Shown here: piece after piece, positions 48,244-59,158 of the stretch
Numbering within the stretch: the first letter of the stretch is position 1
How the letters are laid out: each line of letters begins with the position of its first letter
Source of the DNA: Phlebotomus papatasi
Lineage: Eukaryota; Arthropoda; Insecta; Diptera; Psychodidae
Assembly: GCF_024763615.1 (NCBI RefSeq)
Contig: NC_077223.1
Span: 73,780,627-73,844,626 of the forward strand
Direction: 5' to 3'
Length of the DNA: 64,000 bases
Program-made: the position numbers and the translations under genes
The notes under the pieces: model-generated
Told to the model about the DNA's origin: nothing
The model's database searches: none
The model's input: only the letters and a program-made list of their open reading frames with translations

Positions 48244-48378
48244 TTAGGCTGTGCTGTTGTGTGGCTGCCGGTTGTGATGCGTGTCCAGGTCTTCTTTCAC
48301 TTGTCTGTGAGGTGCTTTGAACCCAAATGGTAGAGGACGGTACCTCGGGAAGCTCTCTTCAGCTTCTTCATCAGTCAT
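48244..48378 (-). CDS. unrecognised short coding-like frame, possible terminal exon
   Basis: This is a 44-codon frame from an ATG with A at -3, ending in TAA. The product is hydrophilic and protein-like (MTDEEAEESFPRYRPLPFGF, KAPHRQVKEDLDTHH, ending NSTA), with a local base composition clearly richer in GC than its flanks. In-frame codons extend upstream to a possible acceptor (ggaactttag then ttcaagaagtcgacg), so it might be a last exon of a minus-strand gene. No family was recognised, and no polyadenylation signal is close by. Nothing ties it to the frame at 47556-47750. Confidence 0.35.
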   Translation of the reverse strand: MTDEEAEESFPRYRPLPFGFKAPHRQVKEDLDTHHNRQPHNSTA

Positions 48379-49190
48379 CGTCGACTTCTTGAACTAAAGT
48401 TCCTTTACCCCCATCATGCAATAAGCATATTAAATTTTATAATCTCACCGTATTACTCCCTTTCCTCCAGCACATTATGTACTACGATATAAACATTTTT
48501 CGTGTATCCAGACATCTCGCAAGACTCTATACAATAATGACTATCTATGATAAATAGATGTACAAGTCTTGGCTACGCCTAGATGTTTATATCCCTATTT
48601 ATTTCACATGATAATTCTGATAGACCATGCACTTGATCTTATTTTATCGAGGGCTAATAACTTTGCAAGACATGCTCAAGTCTCTTTGTAGGGTGAGGTA
48701 CCTAAGTAGAACTTCACATATTGAAATGAAAATCTAGACCATGTTCATGTAATTGCCCTATCCTAGAATTACTGATTCATGACGCACAATTAATTTCACT
48801 TGAGCGCTGAAAATTGAGGGGTATTCATCACTAGTTTAGTGATGAAAACGACATAATAATGAGATACGAGCAATAATCGGAAGATTTCGATTTTATAAAA
48901 TTAAGTGAATATCATTCATGTTTGTTCTCAGCATGGGAAAATGTATAGTCTGTTCATAAATGTACCTAAGGAAAGTTTATATGGACATTTATACAGCCAC
49001 AGCAGCAACTATGGCTCGGAAAATCACATAACTGAAGTAGCCAAGATCAGAACTTAAGAATTTATGAAGATAAAATCATGATAAACATTTGGTTTCATTA
49101 TCGGTTAAGTAAGTAAGAAAGGTAAGTCAGTAGGAGGTGGGTCAGTAGTATACACTGGATAGTTGTAAACACTGCGATTTTTTAAATAAT
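48379..49190. other. non-coding stretch
   Basis: Nothing supportable was seen. Confidence 0.45.
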
Positions 49191-49476
49191 TACAGTGCCC
49201 GCTTTGTAATCGAACCATTCGCTTTGTTCGTAATCCGGAAGGATTTTTTGAATTTGTTCAACGTCTCGAAAATATAATACAAGATTTTTTTTGTAGAATT
49301 AGAATAAAACTTCTAAAGAGGATTAAAAAAAACCTAATTAGAAAAGTCTATTCTATTATACTTCATTTATTAAACAAAAACATCTCAGGATAATTCATTT
49401 TCATTGCTGAACATGCATGTATACATAACCTCAAAGGCCGGATTACGGCGATCCGGATTAGAAAGCGGGTACTGTA
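49191..49476. mobile_element. CAGTGCCCGC pogo-like MITE
   Basis: The element cagtgcccgctttgtaatcg ... ttagaaagcgggtactg is flanked on both sides by TA. The inner arms attcgctttgttcgtaatcc and ggattacggcgatccggatt extend the symmetry. CAGT termini with TA duplication are a hallmark of the pogo/Tigger branch of Tc1-mariner; the assignment is inference from the ends alone. It is about 282 bp and non-coding. Confidence 0.82.
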
Positions 49477-49658
49477 TTAGACTTCAAGGGACGAGATCTG
49501 AATATGAATATGAAATGATAAACACTATAGGGATCCTTGTTTGTTGAAGAAATTAGCGACTTTTGAACTTTTTCTTGAATTAATTAATTATTTAGAAATT
49601 ATTTAACAACCATTTTTGTCTGAGTTTACTGTACAAACTTAGTTCAAATAAGTACAAA

Positions 49659-50068
49659 TTAAGGGCAGAATCACATTGATAGTAAAGCTCACCGTATTTC
49701 ATTAATTTACGCATGTTCATTGCAATTCTTACGCAAATTCTCGATTACTGTATTACCTTATCTCATACTCGGTGGAATAAAAATAAAGAATAAAATTGAA
49801 TAAATAAAACGAAAATGCGATAAACGGCGAGCAAAAAAAAAACTGTACGAATTATTTCTCTTATAGTTTTTATTGCTCACCGTTTATCGAATTTTCGTTT
49901 TATTTCTTCAATTTTCTTATTTTTTTTTTCACCTAATGCCATCGAGTATGAGATAAGGTAATAAGGTAATGGAAAAATTGCGTATGAATTGCAATGAAAA
50001 TGCGTAAAGTAACGAAATACTGTGAGGCTACGGCGAGTATTTTATTGTTAATGTGATTCTGCCCTAAG
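49659..50068. mobile_element. foldback element, TTAAGGGCAGAATCAC ends
   Basis: Left ttaagggcagaatcacattg is mirrored by aatgtgattctgccctaa. The arms of about 180 bp continue through acggtgag.tttac, actcgatggcatta-like and gataaacggcgagcaaaaa segments to a short loop near 49850. It is almost entirely palindromic and non-coding. Confidence 0.87.
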
Positions 50069-50188
50069 ACCACTAAATATTTATCGAATTTGCATAGTTT
50101 TCCCGACTATTTAACGCATCAAATGTTACTGCTTCGAGACTACTTATTGATAAAATTCACAGTTCTTGTAAAATAGACATAAAAGTAT

Positions 50189-50455
50189 GTATCCCAAGAA
50201 ACAATTTTTTCTTAGTATAGTTTTGTAGAATTCCTTAAGTAAGGCACTATAGAACCAAAAATCTTTTTATTTGCTTATAAGGCTCTTGGTTCCATCACTG
50301 AGATTACTATAAGTAAAATGGCACATTCTTAAGGATCTTAAGAGCTTCTATAGGAATTTCAACAGAAAATTTTCACTTTAAGTCTTTTAAAATTGCACTA
50401 AAAGACTTGTTTAATACTCGGTTCTGTAAGGCAGCTATTTTGCTTCTTGGGATAC
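50189..50455. mobile_element. TATCCCAAGAAACAA MITE
   Basis: tatcccaagaaacaattttt on the left is mirrored by ctattttgcttcttgggata on the right. The weaker inner match tatagaaccaaaaatc to actcggttctgtaag extends it. It is about 265 bp. Target duplication is unclear. Confidence 0.68.
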
Positions 50456-50964
50456 TACCTTCTATCTATAACATATGATATCACCCTAAAACATTAATAT
50501 GCACTCCTTAAACTCTAACAATCATGTAAAACCCCTTGCAGCAAAATTGATATTCCCAGTTGAAAGTGAACTCTTGAAAATTTCAATTCATTTCACCTCT
50601 CCAATACCTATGATAGCTTCTGCTAAATACGATGAAAAAATTAATGAGTTTGAAGTATAGAAAAAATCAATCATCGAGATTATTGATATTTAATGATAAA
50701 ATAATTATAATGATGCTATCCGAACAGCAATGGCTGTATTGGGTGAAAATGAAGTGAATAAATATATTTTGCCTTCAATTTCCTATTTTGGATTTCAAAA
50801 GTCAACTTTCTTTCATTTTCAATTTCAACTGATTTATATGTACATACGATAGATTATCAAGTGGTTAGTTAGGGTTGTTGGTGTACTGAAAGGATTGACA
50901 GACATGGGAAAGAGGTACAGAATAATGTTATGCTATGTAATGTGTAGAAAAATTATTTGAAAAG
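50456..50964. other. non-coding stretch
   Basis: Nothing supportable was seen. Confidence 0.45.
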
Positions 50965-51444
50965 ATGAAGAATTGTGGAAAGGAAAAGGAAGATACAACG
51001 TTAAATGACTATCTGAGTTCGTGTATTGCTCAAGAGTTTCTCTCTACTTTGTGTAACACACAAGTGAGTTCTCCATATTTATACCTTTTCTATATATATA
51101 ATTTATTCACGTTGAAAAATCTGTCAATTCTTCTCTATCCTCTTCGATCTGTACTTAACATACAATATTTGAATGGAAATCTATACGCCACAAGGGTTCT
51201 TACAATATTTATTTTCTCTACCATGAACTATTTTTATGATCTTCCAATTTTCATTATATGTCCATCAGTGATCCTCTCTTACTTCATCTTGAGACTGATT
51301 TTTCTGAGAAGAACTTCTTCAATGGCCACCATTGAAGTCTTTGAACTTCTCTTCCTTGTATCTCCCCCTCGGCATTTAAGCAATTGTGCTTGCCTAAGAA
51401 GAATTACGCAACCATGCTTAACTACAGTTCTAATTAGTAGGTAG
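50965..51444 (+). CDS. unrecognised 159-codon open frame, hydrophobic
   Basis: It is the longest non-repeat open frame in the window. It is ATG-initiated with A at -3. The first ~35 residues are hydrophilic (MKNCGKEKEDTTLNDYLSSC). Next come several hydrophobic stretches rich in Leu, Ile, Phe and Tyr (YLYLFYIYNLF, RVLTIFIFSTMNYFY, PIFIICPSVILSYFILRLIF) that could span a membrane, then a basic tail. Membrane-like composition is also what AT-rich chance frames give. No family (including insect chemoreceptors) could be recognised by motif. The antisense frame is open for 65 codons over the 3' third. Confidence 0.2.
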   Translation: MKNCGKEKEDTTLNDYLSSCIAQEFLSTLCNTQVSSPYLYLFYIYNLFTLKNLSILLYPLRSVLNIQYLNGNLYATRVLTIFIFSTMNYFYDLPIFIICPSVILSYFILRLIFLRRTSSMATIEVFELLFLVSPPRHLSNCACLRRITQPCLTTVLISR

Positions 51445-52070
51445 TTTAAGTAAAAGAAAGTCACTCGATGTGTCACATGTGATTAAATATAACCACCACG
51501 ACAGAGATATTTGGGCATTTAATTAGCACTGAAAGATATTTACTTAAGCCATTTCTAGATGAAATAACAGTGAAAATGTGAAGTGTTTGCTATGTAGCAA
51601 GAAAGTTACAAGGGAATGCCTTTCTATGGTGCGACAGCGCTAAATTGAGGCAAAAGTGTCTGTTAGAAAAATAAACGAGATGAATTTCACCTCCTTTCCG
51701 CTTTTCCGCTTTGCCACTTGATGCAATTTCTTGGTCTTTCACATTTATATTGGTTAAAGCAAGTAAATATAGCTAAATTCCAACATTTCTCGTATATCAG
51801 CAGTCAGCTGTTTTCATTTTCATGTTTCTCCTTTTCATCTAGATTCTTCTCCATACACAAGATTCAATTTCTAAATGTAAGAATGAAAAGTCAAGAAGTA
51901 AACATCTTGGTGCATCTAAGGATCATTGTACCACAAGATATAGTGACCTTTCAAAGATGGATTACGCTTCATCGACAATGTCTCTGATATTTTTATTTTA
52001 TTTAAAAAGCATTTAGAAAGAGGACATACGACAGTTGTACAAAACAAACTCATGACAATCAATTTAGAAC
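51445..52070. other. non-coding stretch
   Basis: Nothing supportable was seen. Confidence 0.45.
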
Positions 52071-52501
52071 TAGGGTAAGTGTGCCTAATTCCGGCCAGCT
52101 TGCAATTGCGGCCACATTTTTTGTTCCTCGAATTTCCATGAACTTTTAGATTTTACGTACTCTAAAGATTATACAATGCAAAAGAATAACAAAAACTGTA
52201 GCTACGACAAACGAGATGACGTGAAAAAGATATTGGAAGAATTCCCGAAGGGCAAGGACCTATGAGAATGAAGGTGGCCGAAATAGGGTACCAAAGCTAT
52301 GTCTATATTTTTATTCACTTTAAAATGTATTAAGAATGATTTTAGAGTAAATAAAGACCGTGAACTCTTTACAAGATTCCATGCAACACTCTTTTAGAAG
52401 AAAAAATTAAAAAAATCAATTTGTATTTAAAATATTACATTTAAAACTTGAGACTTGGACGTTTGCATGCAACTATGCCGAAATTTGGCACACTTACCCT
52501 A
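52071..52501 (-). mobile_element. TAGGGTAAGTGTGCC MITE, copy 2
   Basis: It is an inverted counterpart of 2997-3427 along the full length: tagggtaagtgtgcctaatt ... aatttggcacacttacccta. TA flanks both ends. Shared interior phrases include gttcctcgaatttccatgaa and atgagaatgaaggtggccga. Confidence 0.9.
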
Positions 52502-52772
52502 AGACTTCTGTTAAATCTTCTAATTTAAGTGAAATAAAACAGGGAAATAAGCTTTAATATATTTCATACTAAATATAATATTAAATATTTTATTAATTTT
52601 ATTTTTCGATCTTATAAAGATGTTATTGAATTTTTGAAGAAAATAGAGAGAAATGGGATACTTTTGGAATAGGGCTTTTTTAATGGAAGTGAACCTTATA
52701 ATAATGTAATTTTGCTTCACAGTTGGTTTGGGAATAATAATCAGGCTTGTCCCTCAATAGGACGAGCGCTAC

Positions 52773-52806
52773 CTAAGTAAGTATAAGTAAGTAAGTAAGT
52801 AAGTTG
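52773..52806 (+). repeat. (aagt)n microsatellite
   Basis: About seven aagt units, with one interruption, from 52773 to 52806, followed by degenerate ggttggt units. Confidence 0.9.
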
Positions 52807-52878
52807 GTAAGTTGGCTGGTTGGTCTCTCTATTCGGAAAAAAGTCATACGTTTCTAGAATACATCGTTTCGAAATGTG

Positions 52879-52990
52879 TAGGGGGAATTAGGTTGGGGCA
52901 CCCTTGGATTGGAACAGCTTTAAAATTGAGTATTTGTCTCCCATTTTTAAATGGTACTGAGCCTTATTATGATGTTATTTAAAAATTATT
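52879..52990 (+). mobile_element. left half of a TAGGGG..GTGGGGCA MITE
   Basis: tagggggaattaggttgggg, agctttaaaattgagta and tactgagccttattatgatg parallel 45862-45960. No mirrored right end follows. Confidence 0.65.
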
Positions 52991-53200
52991 AATAAATTTG
53001 TTTTATCACTTAAAAACATGTTACATAATTTTGGATTCTTGCGTATAGAAAATGAAATATTATAATTTAACAATTTTATAGATTTTTTGATTTTGAAAAC
53101 ATCGAAATAGATGATTTATTCAGTTAGAATTCATATTGATACTAAGTAAAAAAAAAAACGAAAATTGTCTTAACGAAATGTGTATAATATATTTACTGAG
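52991..53200. other. AT-rich spacer
   Basis: Nothing was seen. Confidence 0.5.
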
Positions 53201-53845
53201 GGATCGGAAATCTTTGTTTTTTGCCATTTTGTTTTTTACACTTTTGTTTTTCCCAGTTTGTTTTTGGAAATCTTGTCTTTCATACATTTTGCACAATTTT
53301 CGTAAATTTTGTCTGTAACACGTTTTGCACAAGTATATTTTATAACTTTACAAAAATTTCCCCTTTCTCAGAAAATTTCCATTTGCCCCAAAGAAGGGAC
53401 GAAACTAAAAACTTCCCAAAACACAGAGAATTTCCCTTTGCCCCAAAGGACGATACTAAAAACCTCCCAAAAACAGAAAATTTCCCTTTGTCCAGACAGG
53501 CGATACTGATAACTTCCCAAAACACAGAAAATTTCCCTTTGCCCCAAAAGACGAAAAAAAACTTCCCCAAACACAGAAAATTCCCCTTTGCTCCAAAGTA
53601 CGAAACCAAAAATTTCCCAAAACACAGAAAATTTCCCTTTGCCCCAAAGGACGAAACTAAAAATTTCCCAAAACACAGAAAATTTCCCTTTGCCCTGAAG
53701 GACGACGAAACAAAAAACTTCATAAAACACCATTGTATTATCATTATTTTATTTAATAAAATATACTTGTTTAAAATATATGAAAGACAGGATTTCCAAA
53801 AACAAAAGTTTCCAAAAAACGAAAGATTCCGCAAACCATTTTCTG
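53201..53845. repeat. inverted-repeat frame around a 51-bp array
   Basis: gtttttggaaatcttgtctt then tcataca (53260-53286) is mirrored by tatgaaagacaggatttcca then aaaac (53779-53803). Outside these, ggaaatctttgtttt and aaacgaaagattccgc continue weakly. The array at 53372-53725 sits between the arms, so the whole could be one foldback element expanded internally. Confidence 0.6.
53372..53725. repeat. 51-bp minisatellite, seven units
   Basis: The unit is cagaaaatttccctttgccc, then caaaggacgaaactaaaaac, then ttcccaaaaca. Copies start near 53372, 53424, 53474, 53525, 53574, 53625 and 53677, with a few substitutions and small indels. Because 51 is divisible by three, long frames stay open on both strands (about 209 codons plus, 189 minus), each with a 17-residue period such as NFPKHRKFPFAPKDETK. 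I regard these as by-products. Confidence 0.9.
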
Positions 53846-53851
53846 AATAAG

Positions 53852-55137
53852 TAGGGGAGACCGGGGAGGTTTGGGACAGGGGTAGTGTGGGACAAAGCGA
53901 TTTTTTCAATTAATTTTTGAAATAAATGGGATTTAACCATTACTGTATCGTAGGCAATATTAAGATGTATCTTGACTAAAAGAATGGATATCCTCAGTTT
54001 TATTGTTTCAATTCTATGAGCATTTTTTTTAAAAATTGATAAAAATCGTATATTTTGACATCTCAGTTTTCCTCTTTGTATTTTATATCAGCGATATATA
54101 ATCAAAACTTTTTATCTCATTAGGTAGCAGTATAATCTGAGAACATATTTTTATAAAAGTTTCAGAGCTCACACGCTCTTGTTTTTTCCTTAAAAGTTTT
54201 AATACCGAAAATAACCGCGGGGATGTTTGGGACACCTGAAAGGGGATGAATGGGACGTTGATTTTCAATAAGATTGTAGATGACGTGCAATTTTTTATTG
54301 TGAAAATGAAGAGTAATGCCCAGTTTCTACAGGAAATCTCCCTCTTGTGCAAAGTTTATCAGTGGAGCAGACTTCTCTAACTACAGGGACAATTAAACCA
54401 TCAAAGTCTTGGGAATCAATAATTCCTTCTCAGAGGATATTCTATCTTTGCCCAATCTAGTTAAAAACTATTTTTTTCGAAAATTTCTCGAACAATTTTT
54501 CCAGAAAAGGCAAGGCGAGAGCTAATTCAGATAAATAATGAGAAAACAAGGTACAATGCAGTTGTCGTAAAATCAAACAGGAATCCATCAATGAGTTCAA
54601 AACTAAGAGTTGCAAGAAAATCGACTCGCCTGAGGAATTTGATAATCATGATTGCAATATTTAGAATAAAAAAAAGAAAAGAAAGGTAGATGGAAAACAA
54701 GAAGAAAATACTTTAAATAACTGATTGACAATAAATGGCTCTACTGCACAAATAAAATTGATATTAATTTCTAAATGCAAATAAAAGATGAAACATTTTT
54801 ATTTCTATCAGAAATATTTTCAATTTGGTATTTAAAATTAATTATCGTGTTCCAATAATGCAAATTATGCGAGAAAAAACGCGTCCCAAACATCACCTTT
54901 TGCGTCCCATACTGCCCCACATCGGGGAGATTTGGGACAAAGCGTCAAGTAAAATATTTTATCTTCTCCAAGAAAACTCAGTTGTTTTCCAAGTTCTATC
55001 GAGTACTTTTTATAAAGTCAATACCCATAAGTATCCCATAGACCGCATAAAATTGTAATACACTATCGTGGTTTTTTGGAATACTGTCTCAAAGTCAAAA
55101 TATGAAAAAGTGTCCCAAACCTCCCCGGTCTCCCCTA
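53852..55137. mobile_element. 1.29-kb TIR element, TAGGGGAGACCGGGGAGG ends
   Basis: The terminal repeat is about 27 bp (taggggagaccggggaggtt then tgggaca, mirrored at 55108-55137), with TA at each edge. The sub-terminal phrase gtttgggaca, or tgtcccaaac, recurs at 53866, 53888, 54225, 54250, 54882, 54903, 54928 and 55111, with ggggat and catcggggag nearby. It has no transposase-size frame. Architecture matches the elements at 11462-12446 and 20529-21597. Confidence 0.9.
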
Positions 55138-57730
55138 CTAGAAAATTCGATCATTGCGGTTATGGTTCTCAATGAAACTTCAATTGAATTTTCAAATGAC
55201 CTTTAATAAAACTTCTACTGTATATTTTTATTTAAAATTTCGCATTATCTTTTATTCTTTTCTTAAATTTAATAGAGATTCTTTACAAGAGAATTTTGAT
55301 TCTCAAAGATTATAGATTACCCGCTAAAAATCATAGCCTTTGGCTGGTATGTATTATACATGACACATTCGTACGTCTGACTGATTCGGATATTTGCTTA
55401 TTGGATTTTAATAAATTTTTAATGGACATAATCTTTCATTCTATCCGTCTGCACTTCATAGTCGTTACTATGTAAATGAAAGGCTAAGTGCTATATGCTA
55501 CAACTATTTAGAATGACTTTGTACTGTCACCGTTAGGGGTTCTTTAATCGGAAAATCAATGATCAGCAATGGTAAGCTTCCAGAAACCTCTTCTTTGCAT
55601 TCATCTATGAAGATCCTCTACATGTAACTTCAGAGAGCTTTCAAATTCAATTATAACCGTCCTAATTTCAAAAATTGATTTGGTAGAAAAGATCCCACGA
55701 TCCCCCTTGTTGCCAAGCTTACAATTATTTTCATCAATTTTTATCAACTGGTTTTCTGAAAGCCAATTACAATCTCTGCCATTATTTTAAAGTTTTGAAC
55801 AGACTTATTTTGCCTCACATTATTGAATTAAAATTTGAAAAACAAAATAAATTATAATTAAAATTATTCGCAAGATTTTTCGATTACGTTTATAGAATGC
55901 GATCAATCGTTCTATTCCTAAATTTAAAAGAAAAAAATTCGATACTGTTGTCGGCTTTTCTTTCCTCTTTGTCAGATTAGAATATTCTATTCATTTGATC
56001 ATTTGAAGAAATTTTCTTTGAAAAGATTCCATTTACTGTTGAATTCGTGATATGATTTTAAAATTTTATCCGATGCATCGATACAAATTCTAAACAAATG
56101 ATTCATCTTATACTTTGTAATCCGCACACGAAACATGATCTTTCATTTTATTCTTGTGGGAAAATGTGAAATTCTCTTGAGATGTTCAACACTCATTGAC
56201 AGAGTTGTATAGTGGCCTTTTGTACTCGGCCGTATAGAACTAAGCGTGGTTACATGAAAAGTGTCTATTGAGTTTGAGGAGGGTATTAGTTCTTTATCCC
56301 TATTCCAGAGACGTCTGTATTGGCAATGTAAAGTGCATATCAATGAGTTGACACACGCATAAAATGAGTGTTGTCTGGAAATAATTTTCCGTTTTGCAGA
56401 ATACTCATTGTTGATCCCTTGACGATTAGAGTTCAGTTTAAGTAAATATGGTTTTGCATACATAAGCCTTTAATATTAGCATATTAGCTCAACGATCTTG
56501 AGGGTTGATGCAGTTTATGACGGACCTCACCACTAATGGATTTTCATAAAATGCTTGAGGAATTGCTCTTGTCTGGATTAGTCATTCGGTTCTTAAACAG
56601 AAAAAAAGCTGAAGTATTGTAAGTTATAATTAACATTTGCATTTTGTAAAACTATCTACTATTATATTATTCATAAATACTGACAGTATAAGTTTTATGG
56701 CTTAAATTGAGAGCAAAAATTTACCCTCATTTTTTCTTTTGATAATTTTATCCGCACTTTTAGATTCCACTCACTACAATAACCATTCAATGGTCATGGT
56801 TCTTGAGACAATAGGCTGCAGTCCTATTTTAGTTTTAGATCGATTACACATTTTTCATCTCAACTGGTCTATGGTTTGTGACACAAGAAACAATTTTCTA
56901 AAAGGCTACGACAAGTTTCCCTGTATTGTTAATATATGTATAAGACATTTTGTGGCACAGAGGCGTTATCTTGGCGGATCTTTGTGTATAATGGCACAAA
57001 CAGAACCATTTTGTGCTATGCAAATTTTTGCGGTCAACTCACTTTGTAAATGCTTTAATTTTTTTTTCACTTCACCACATTAACACGTGCATACAATGAT
57101 GGAGAATAATAGACAGTTTACGATTATGAGTGGCGAAATTAATTTTCACGTATAGATATCTATAGATTTTATCTAACCGAGCAATGTAAGTACCTATGGG
57201 CACGGTTAAATATCTTCCCCCTTTATATACCAATCCAATTAACAATATTTGAAAGAAAAATATTTATAGTTCTATACCTTCTATACGAATATATGCATTA
57301 CGACTTCTCATCCTACTCTCCCCTATCATGGCAGGAAACAAAAACAATTGGAATTTCAAAATTCCGAGAAAAAGTAACGTTTCTATGCTACAGTCCTATA
57401 TAAACTAAACAGGAAGAGATATTGACTTTTGATCTTTAGTGACCCGTATAAGTCACTATTCACTATCATTTTTTTTATTTACTTCTAATCGTATTTTATT
57501 TATTCCATTTCTTCAAAAACCACGTTCTTTTATTTCAAAATAGACTTCAGTGAATTTTTTTTTTCATTTTTGTGAAACGGATTCTTAATTTACAAAATCT
57601 TAATTTGACGGATTCTTAATTTACAGAATATAATGATTTCACAAAATAAGTCCATCTTTTAATGATTGAACCATTCTTTATAAAGAAAATGTTATTCAGT
57701 TTCGATTAATTGAATTAAATCTACAGATTT
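55138..57730. other. non-coding stretch
   Basis: No supportable gene was found. Open frames at 56143-56463 (minus) and 56739-57083 (plus) are about 105-115 codons and have no recognised family. Confidence 0.4.
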
Positions 57731-57731
57731 T

Positions 57732-57850
57732 TGAGGCGCTTTCAGACCTAAGGTCTAGCAACTGGTTTAACATATAATTTCATTACAAGAAAGATTCTTG
57801 AATCAATATTTGTCATATTTTAGTATAATAAGAATAATCGGTTTTTTAAG
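57732..57850 (+). mobile_element. partial CGGCTTCAG MITE
   Basis: gcgctttcagacctaaggtc then tagcaactggtttaac matches the family left arm. The right end is not recognisable. Confidence 0.55.
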
Positions 57851-57985
57851 AACACGAAATTAAATTTATATTTGAAATCCCATGTATCCTGCTGATCTGA
57901 AGAAGATATTAAAAAAATTGGGGATTAGTCAATAAGTGTTTTAACTTGTTTAATCATAAACGTAATAATGAACAATTCATATTGT

Positions 57986-58232
57986 AATGCCCTAGACAGA
58001 GTTACGACTTAAGCCGAGAGACGGTTTTTCAGGCTTTTCGGGCTTTTCGTAATTATAATCAAAAGAATGACTAGATTACATTTCCACAAGTTTGTGATTA
58101 ATCCGTCTCTCGGCCTAAGCGAAGAAACGGCTCAGTTAGTGGAAAACTGATAGGAATTTAGTCTAATCAATATTTTGATAATAATTACATTAAGTCATCG
58201 CGCGGTTTAAGTCGTAAACTTGTCTAGGGCAT
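57986..58232. mobile_element. TGCCCTAGAC MITE, composite copy iv
   Basis: The outer ends tgccctagacagagttacga and gtaaacttgtctagggca are intact, with TAA on both sides. Inside, a second palindrome ccgagagacgg ... ccgtctctcgg (58014-58114) encloses ~75 bp with cttttcgggcttttcgta. The normal interior (cagttagtggaaaactgata) follows. It is roughly twice the length of other copies, so it is a nested or rearranged member. Confidence 0.82.
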
Positions 58233-58346
58233 AAAAGAATTGCATTAGCTCTTTTCTTAGCTTTTCTTCAGTTGTCTACAAGGGGCATAGAGGCCTCTTA
58301 CACAAAAGATAGATTGAAATATGTTAAAAAGTAGATTCACCTGGGT

Positions 58347-58585
58347 CCCGGTCGAATTGCCGAAAGCCAAAATCCCAAATGGATCAAAATCTCGAAAGCC
58401 AAAATCCCAAATGGGTTAAAATTCCGAAAGTCAAAATCCCAAATTCTTAAAAAGTGTCATAGCTACTCCCACGATTGCTCCCGCACTTGCTGAAGGTAAA
58501 GGTAAATTTTCTGTGTCTTGGGAAATTATTCTGAACATTTTCCTCTATATAATTTCATCTCTTTCAGGATTCGAATTCTTCTATC
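58347..58585. mobile_element. dispersed repeat with aaaatcccaaa phrases, copy 2
   Basis: Several degenerate gccaaaatcccaaatgg units (58370-58445) are followed by tcccacgattgctcccgcac, ttgctgaaggtaaa and cttgggaaattattctgaac. These match 16150-16220 and the array unit at 6744-6853. Confidence 0.65.
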
Positions 58586-58657
58586 AACAAATAATTTTAA
58601 TATTCTAAATTAAGCTTGTTTTGAAATTTACTAAATAAGCTAAGCTAATGTATATAC

Positions 58658-59158
58658 TATGAGGACACTTCCGGTGATCGCCAGTGGAAATTTATTTCAC
58701 CTCAAGAAGAAAAGCAAATTTTTTGTCTTGCCCAGAGCTTTCGATCCGGATGTGGACCTTTTTCAGTGGTCGACTAGACTATGTTTTTTGATTTCCTGAA
58801 GTTCGTTATTTCTGGAAAAATAGAAAATCATCACTAGCAGTAATTTGGGAAGGTTTTACTAATAGATAATTACTTTTCTTGCTACTTTTCTAAATTTTCT
58901 TTTTGCAATTGTGGCTTTGATGTGATTTGATTAGGCGCTTTTTCTGACTCAGTCAGAATTCTGACTCTGTGATTACTGCTGGTGATGATCCTCTGTTTTT
59001 CCAAAAATAACGAGCTTCAGGAAATCAAAAAACATAGTCTAGTCGACCACTGAAGAAGGTCCACATTCGGACCGAAAGCTCTGGGCAAGACAGAAAATTT
59101 GTTTTTCTTCTTGAGGTGAAATATTTTTCCACTGGCGATTACCGGAAATGTCCCCATA
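58658..59158. mobile_element. foldback element with hammerhead-like motif, copy 2
   Basis: Left tatgaggacacttccggtga then tcgccagtgg is mirrored by actggcgattaccggaaatg then tccccata. The arms (about 160 bp) include agagctttcgatccggatgt and cgactagactatgttttttg, shared with 45125-45486. A longer loop of about 170 bp, with its own inner arms catcactagcagtaat and attactgctggtgatg, separates them. It is non-coding. Confidence 0.9.
59042..59091 (+). ncRNA. hammerhead-ribozyme-like motif (putative)
   Basis: gtc-ga-cca|CTGAAGA|a|GGTCC-acattc-GGACC|GAAA|GCTC|tgg-gcaa-gac. In addition to the core and stem II seen at 45371, stem I here can extend as cca/tgg, an internal loop, and gtc/gac, the layout expected when stem I and stem II loops interact. 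The extra A after CTGAAGA departs from the canonical core. The opposite arm (58725-58774, minus strand) has CTGAAAA, which breaks the core. Confidence 0.32.

Noticed and set aside
50965..51444. Insect odorant or gustatory receptor fragment
   Set aside because: Hydrophobic segments alone are expected from AT-rich chance frames. No receptor signature motif or splice structure was visible.
53221..53850. Repetitive 209-codon (plus) and 189-codon (minus) open frames
   Set aside because: They arise from a 51-bp minisatellite whose unit is a multiple of three and are open on both strands equally. There is no sign of selection or gene structure.
56739..57083. 114-codon plus open frame
   Set aside because: It lacks a proper ATG at its upstream edge, lies in ordinary AT-rich DNA and shows no recognisable domain.
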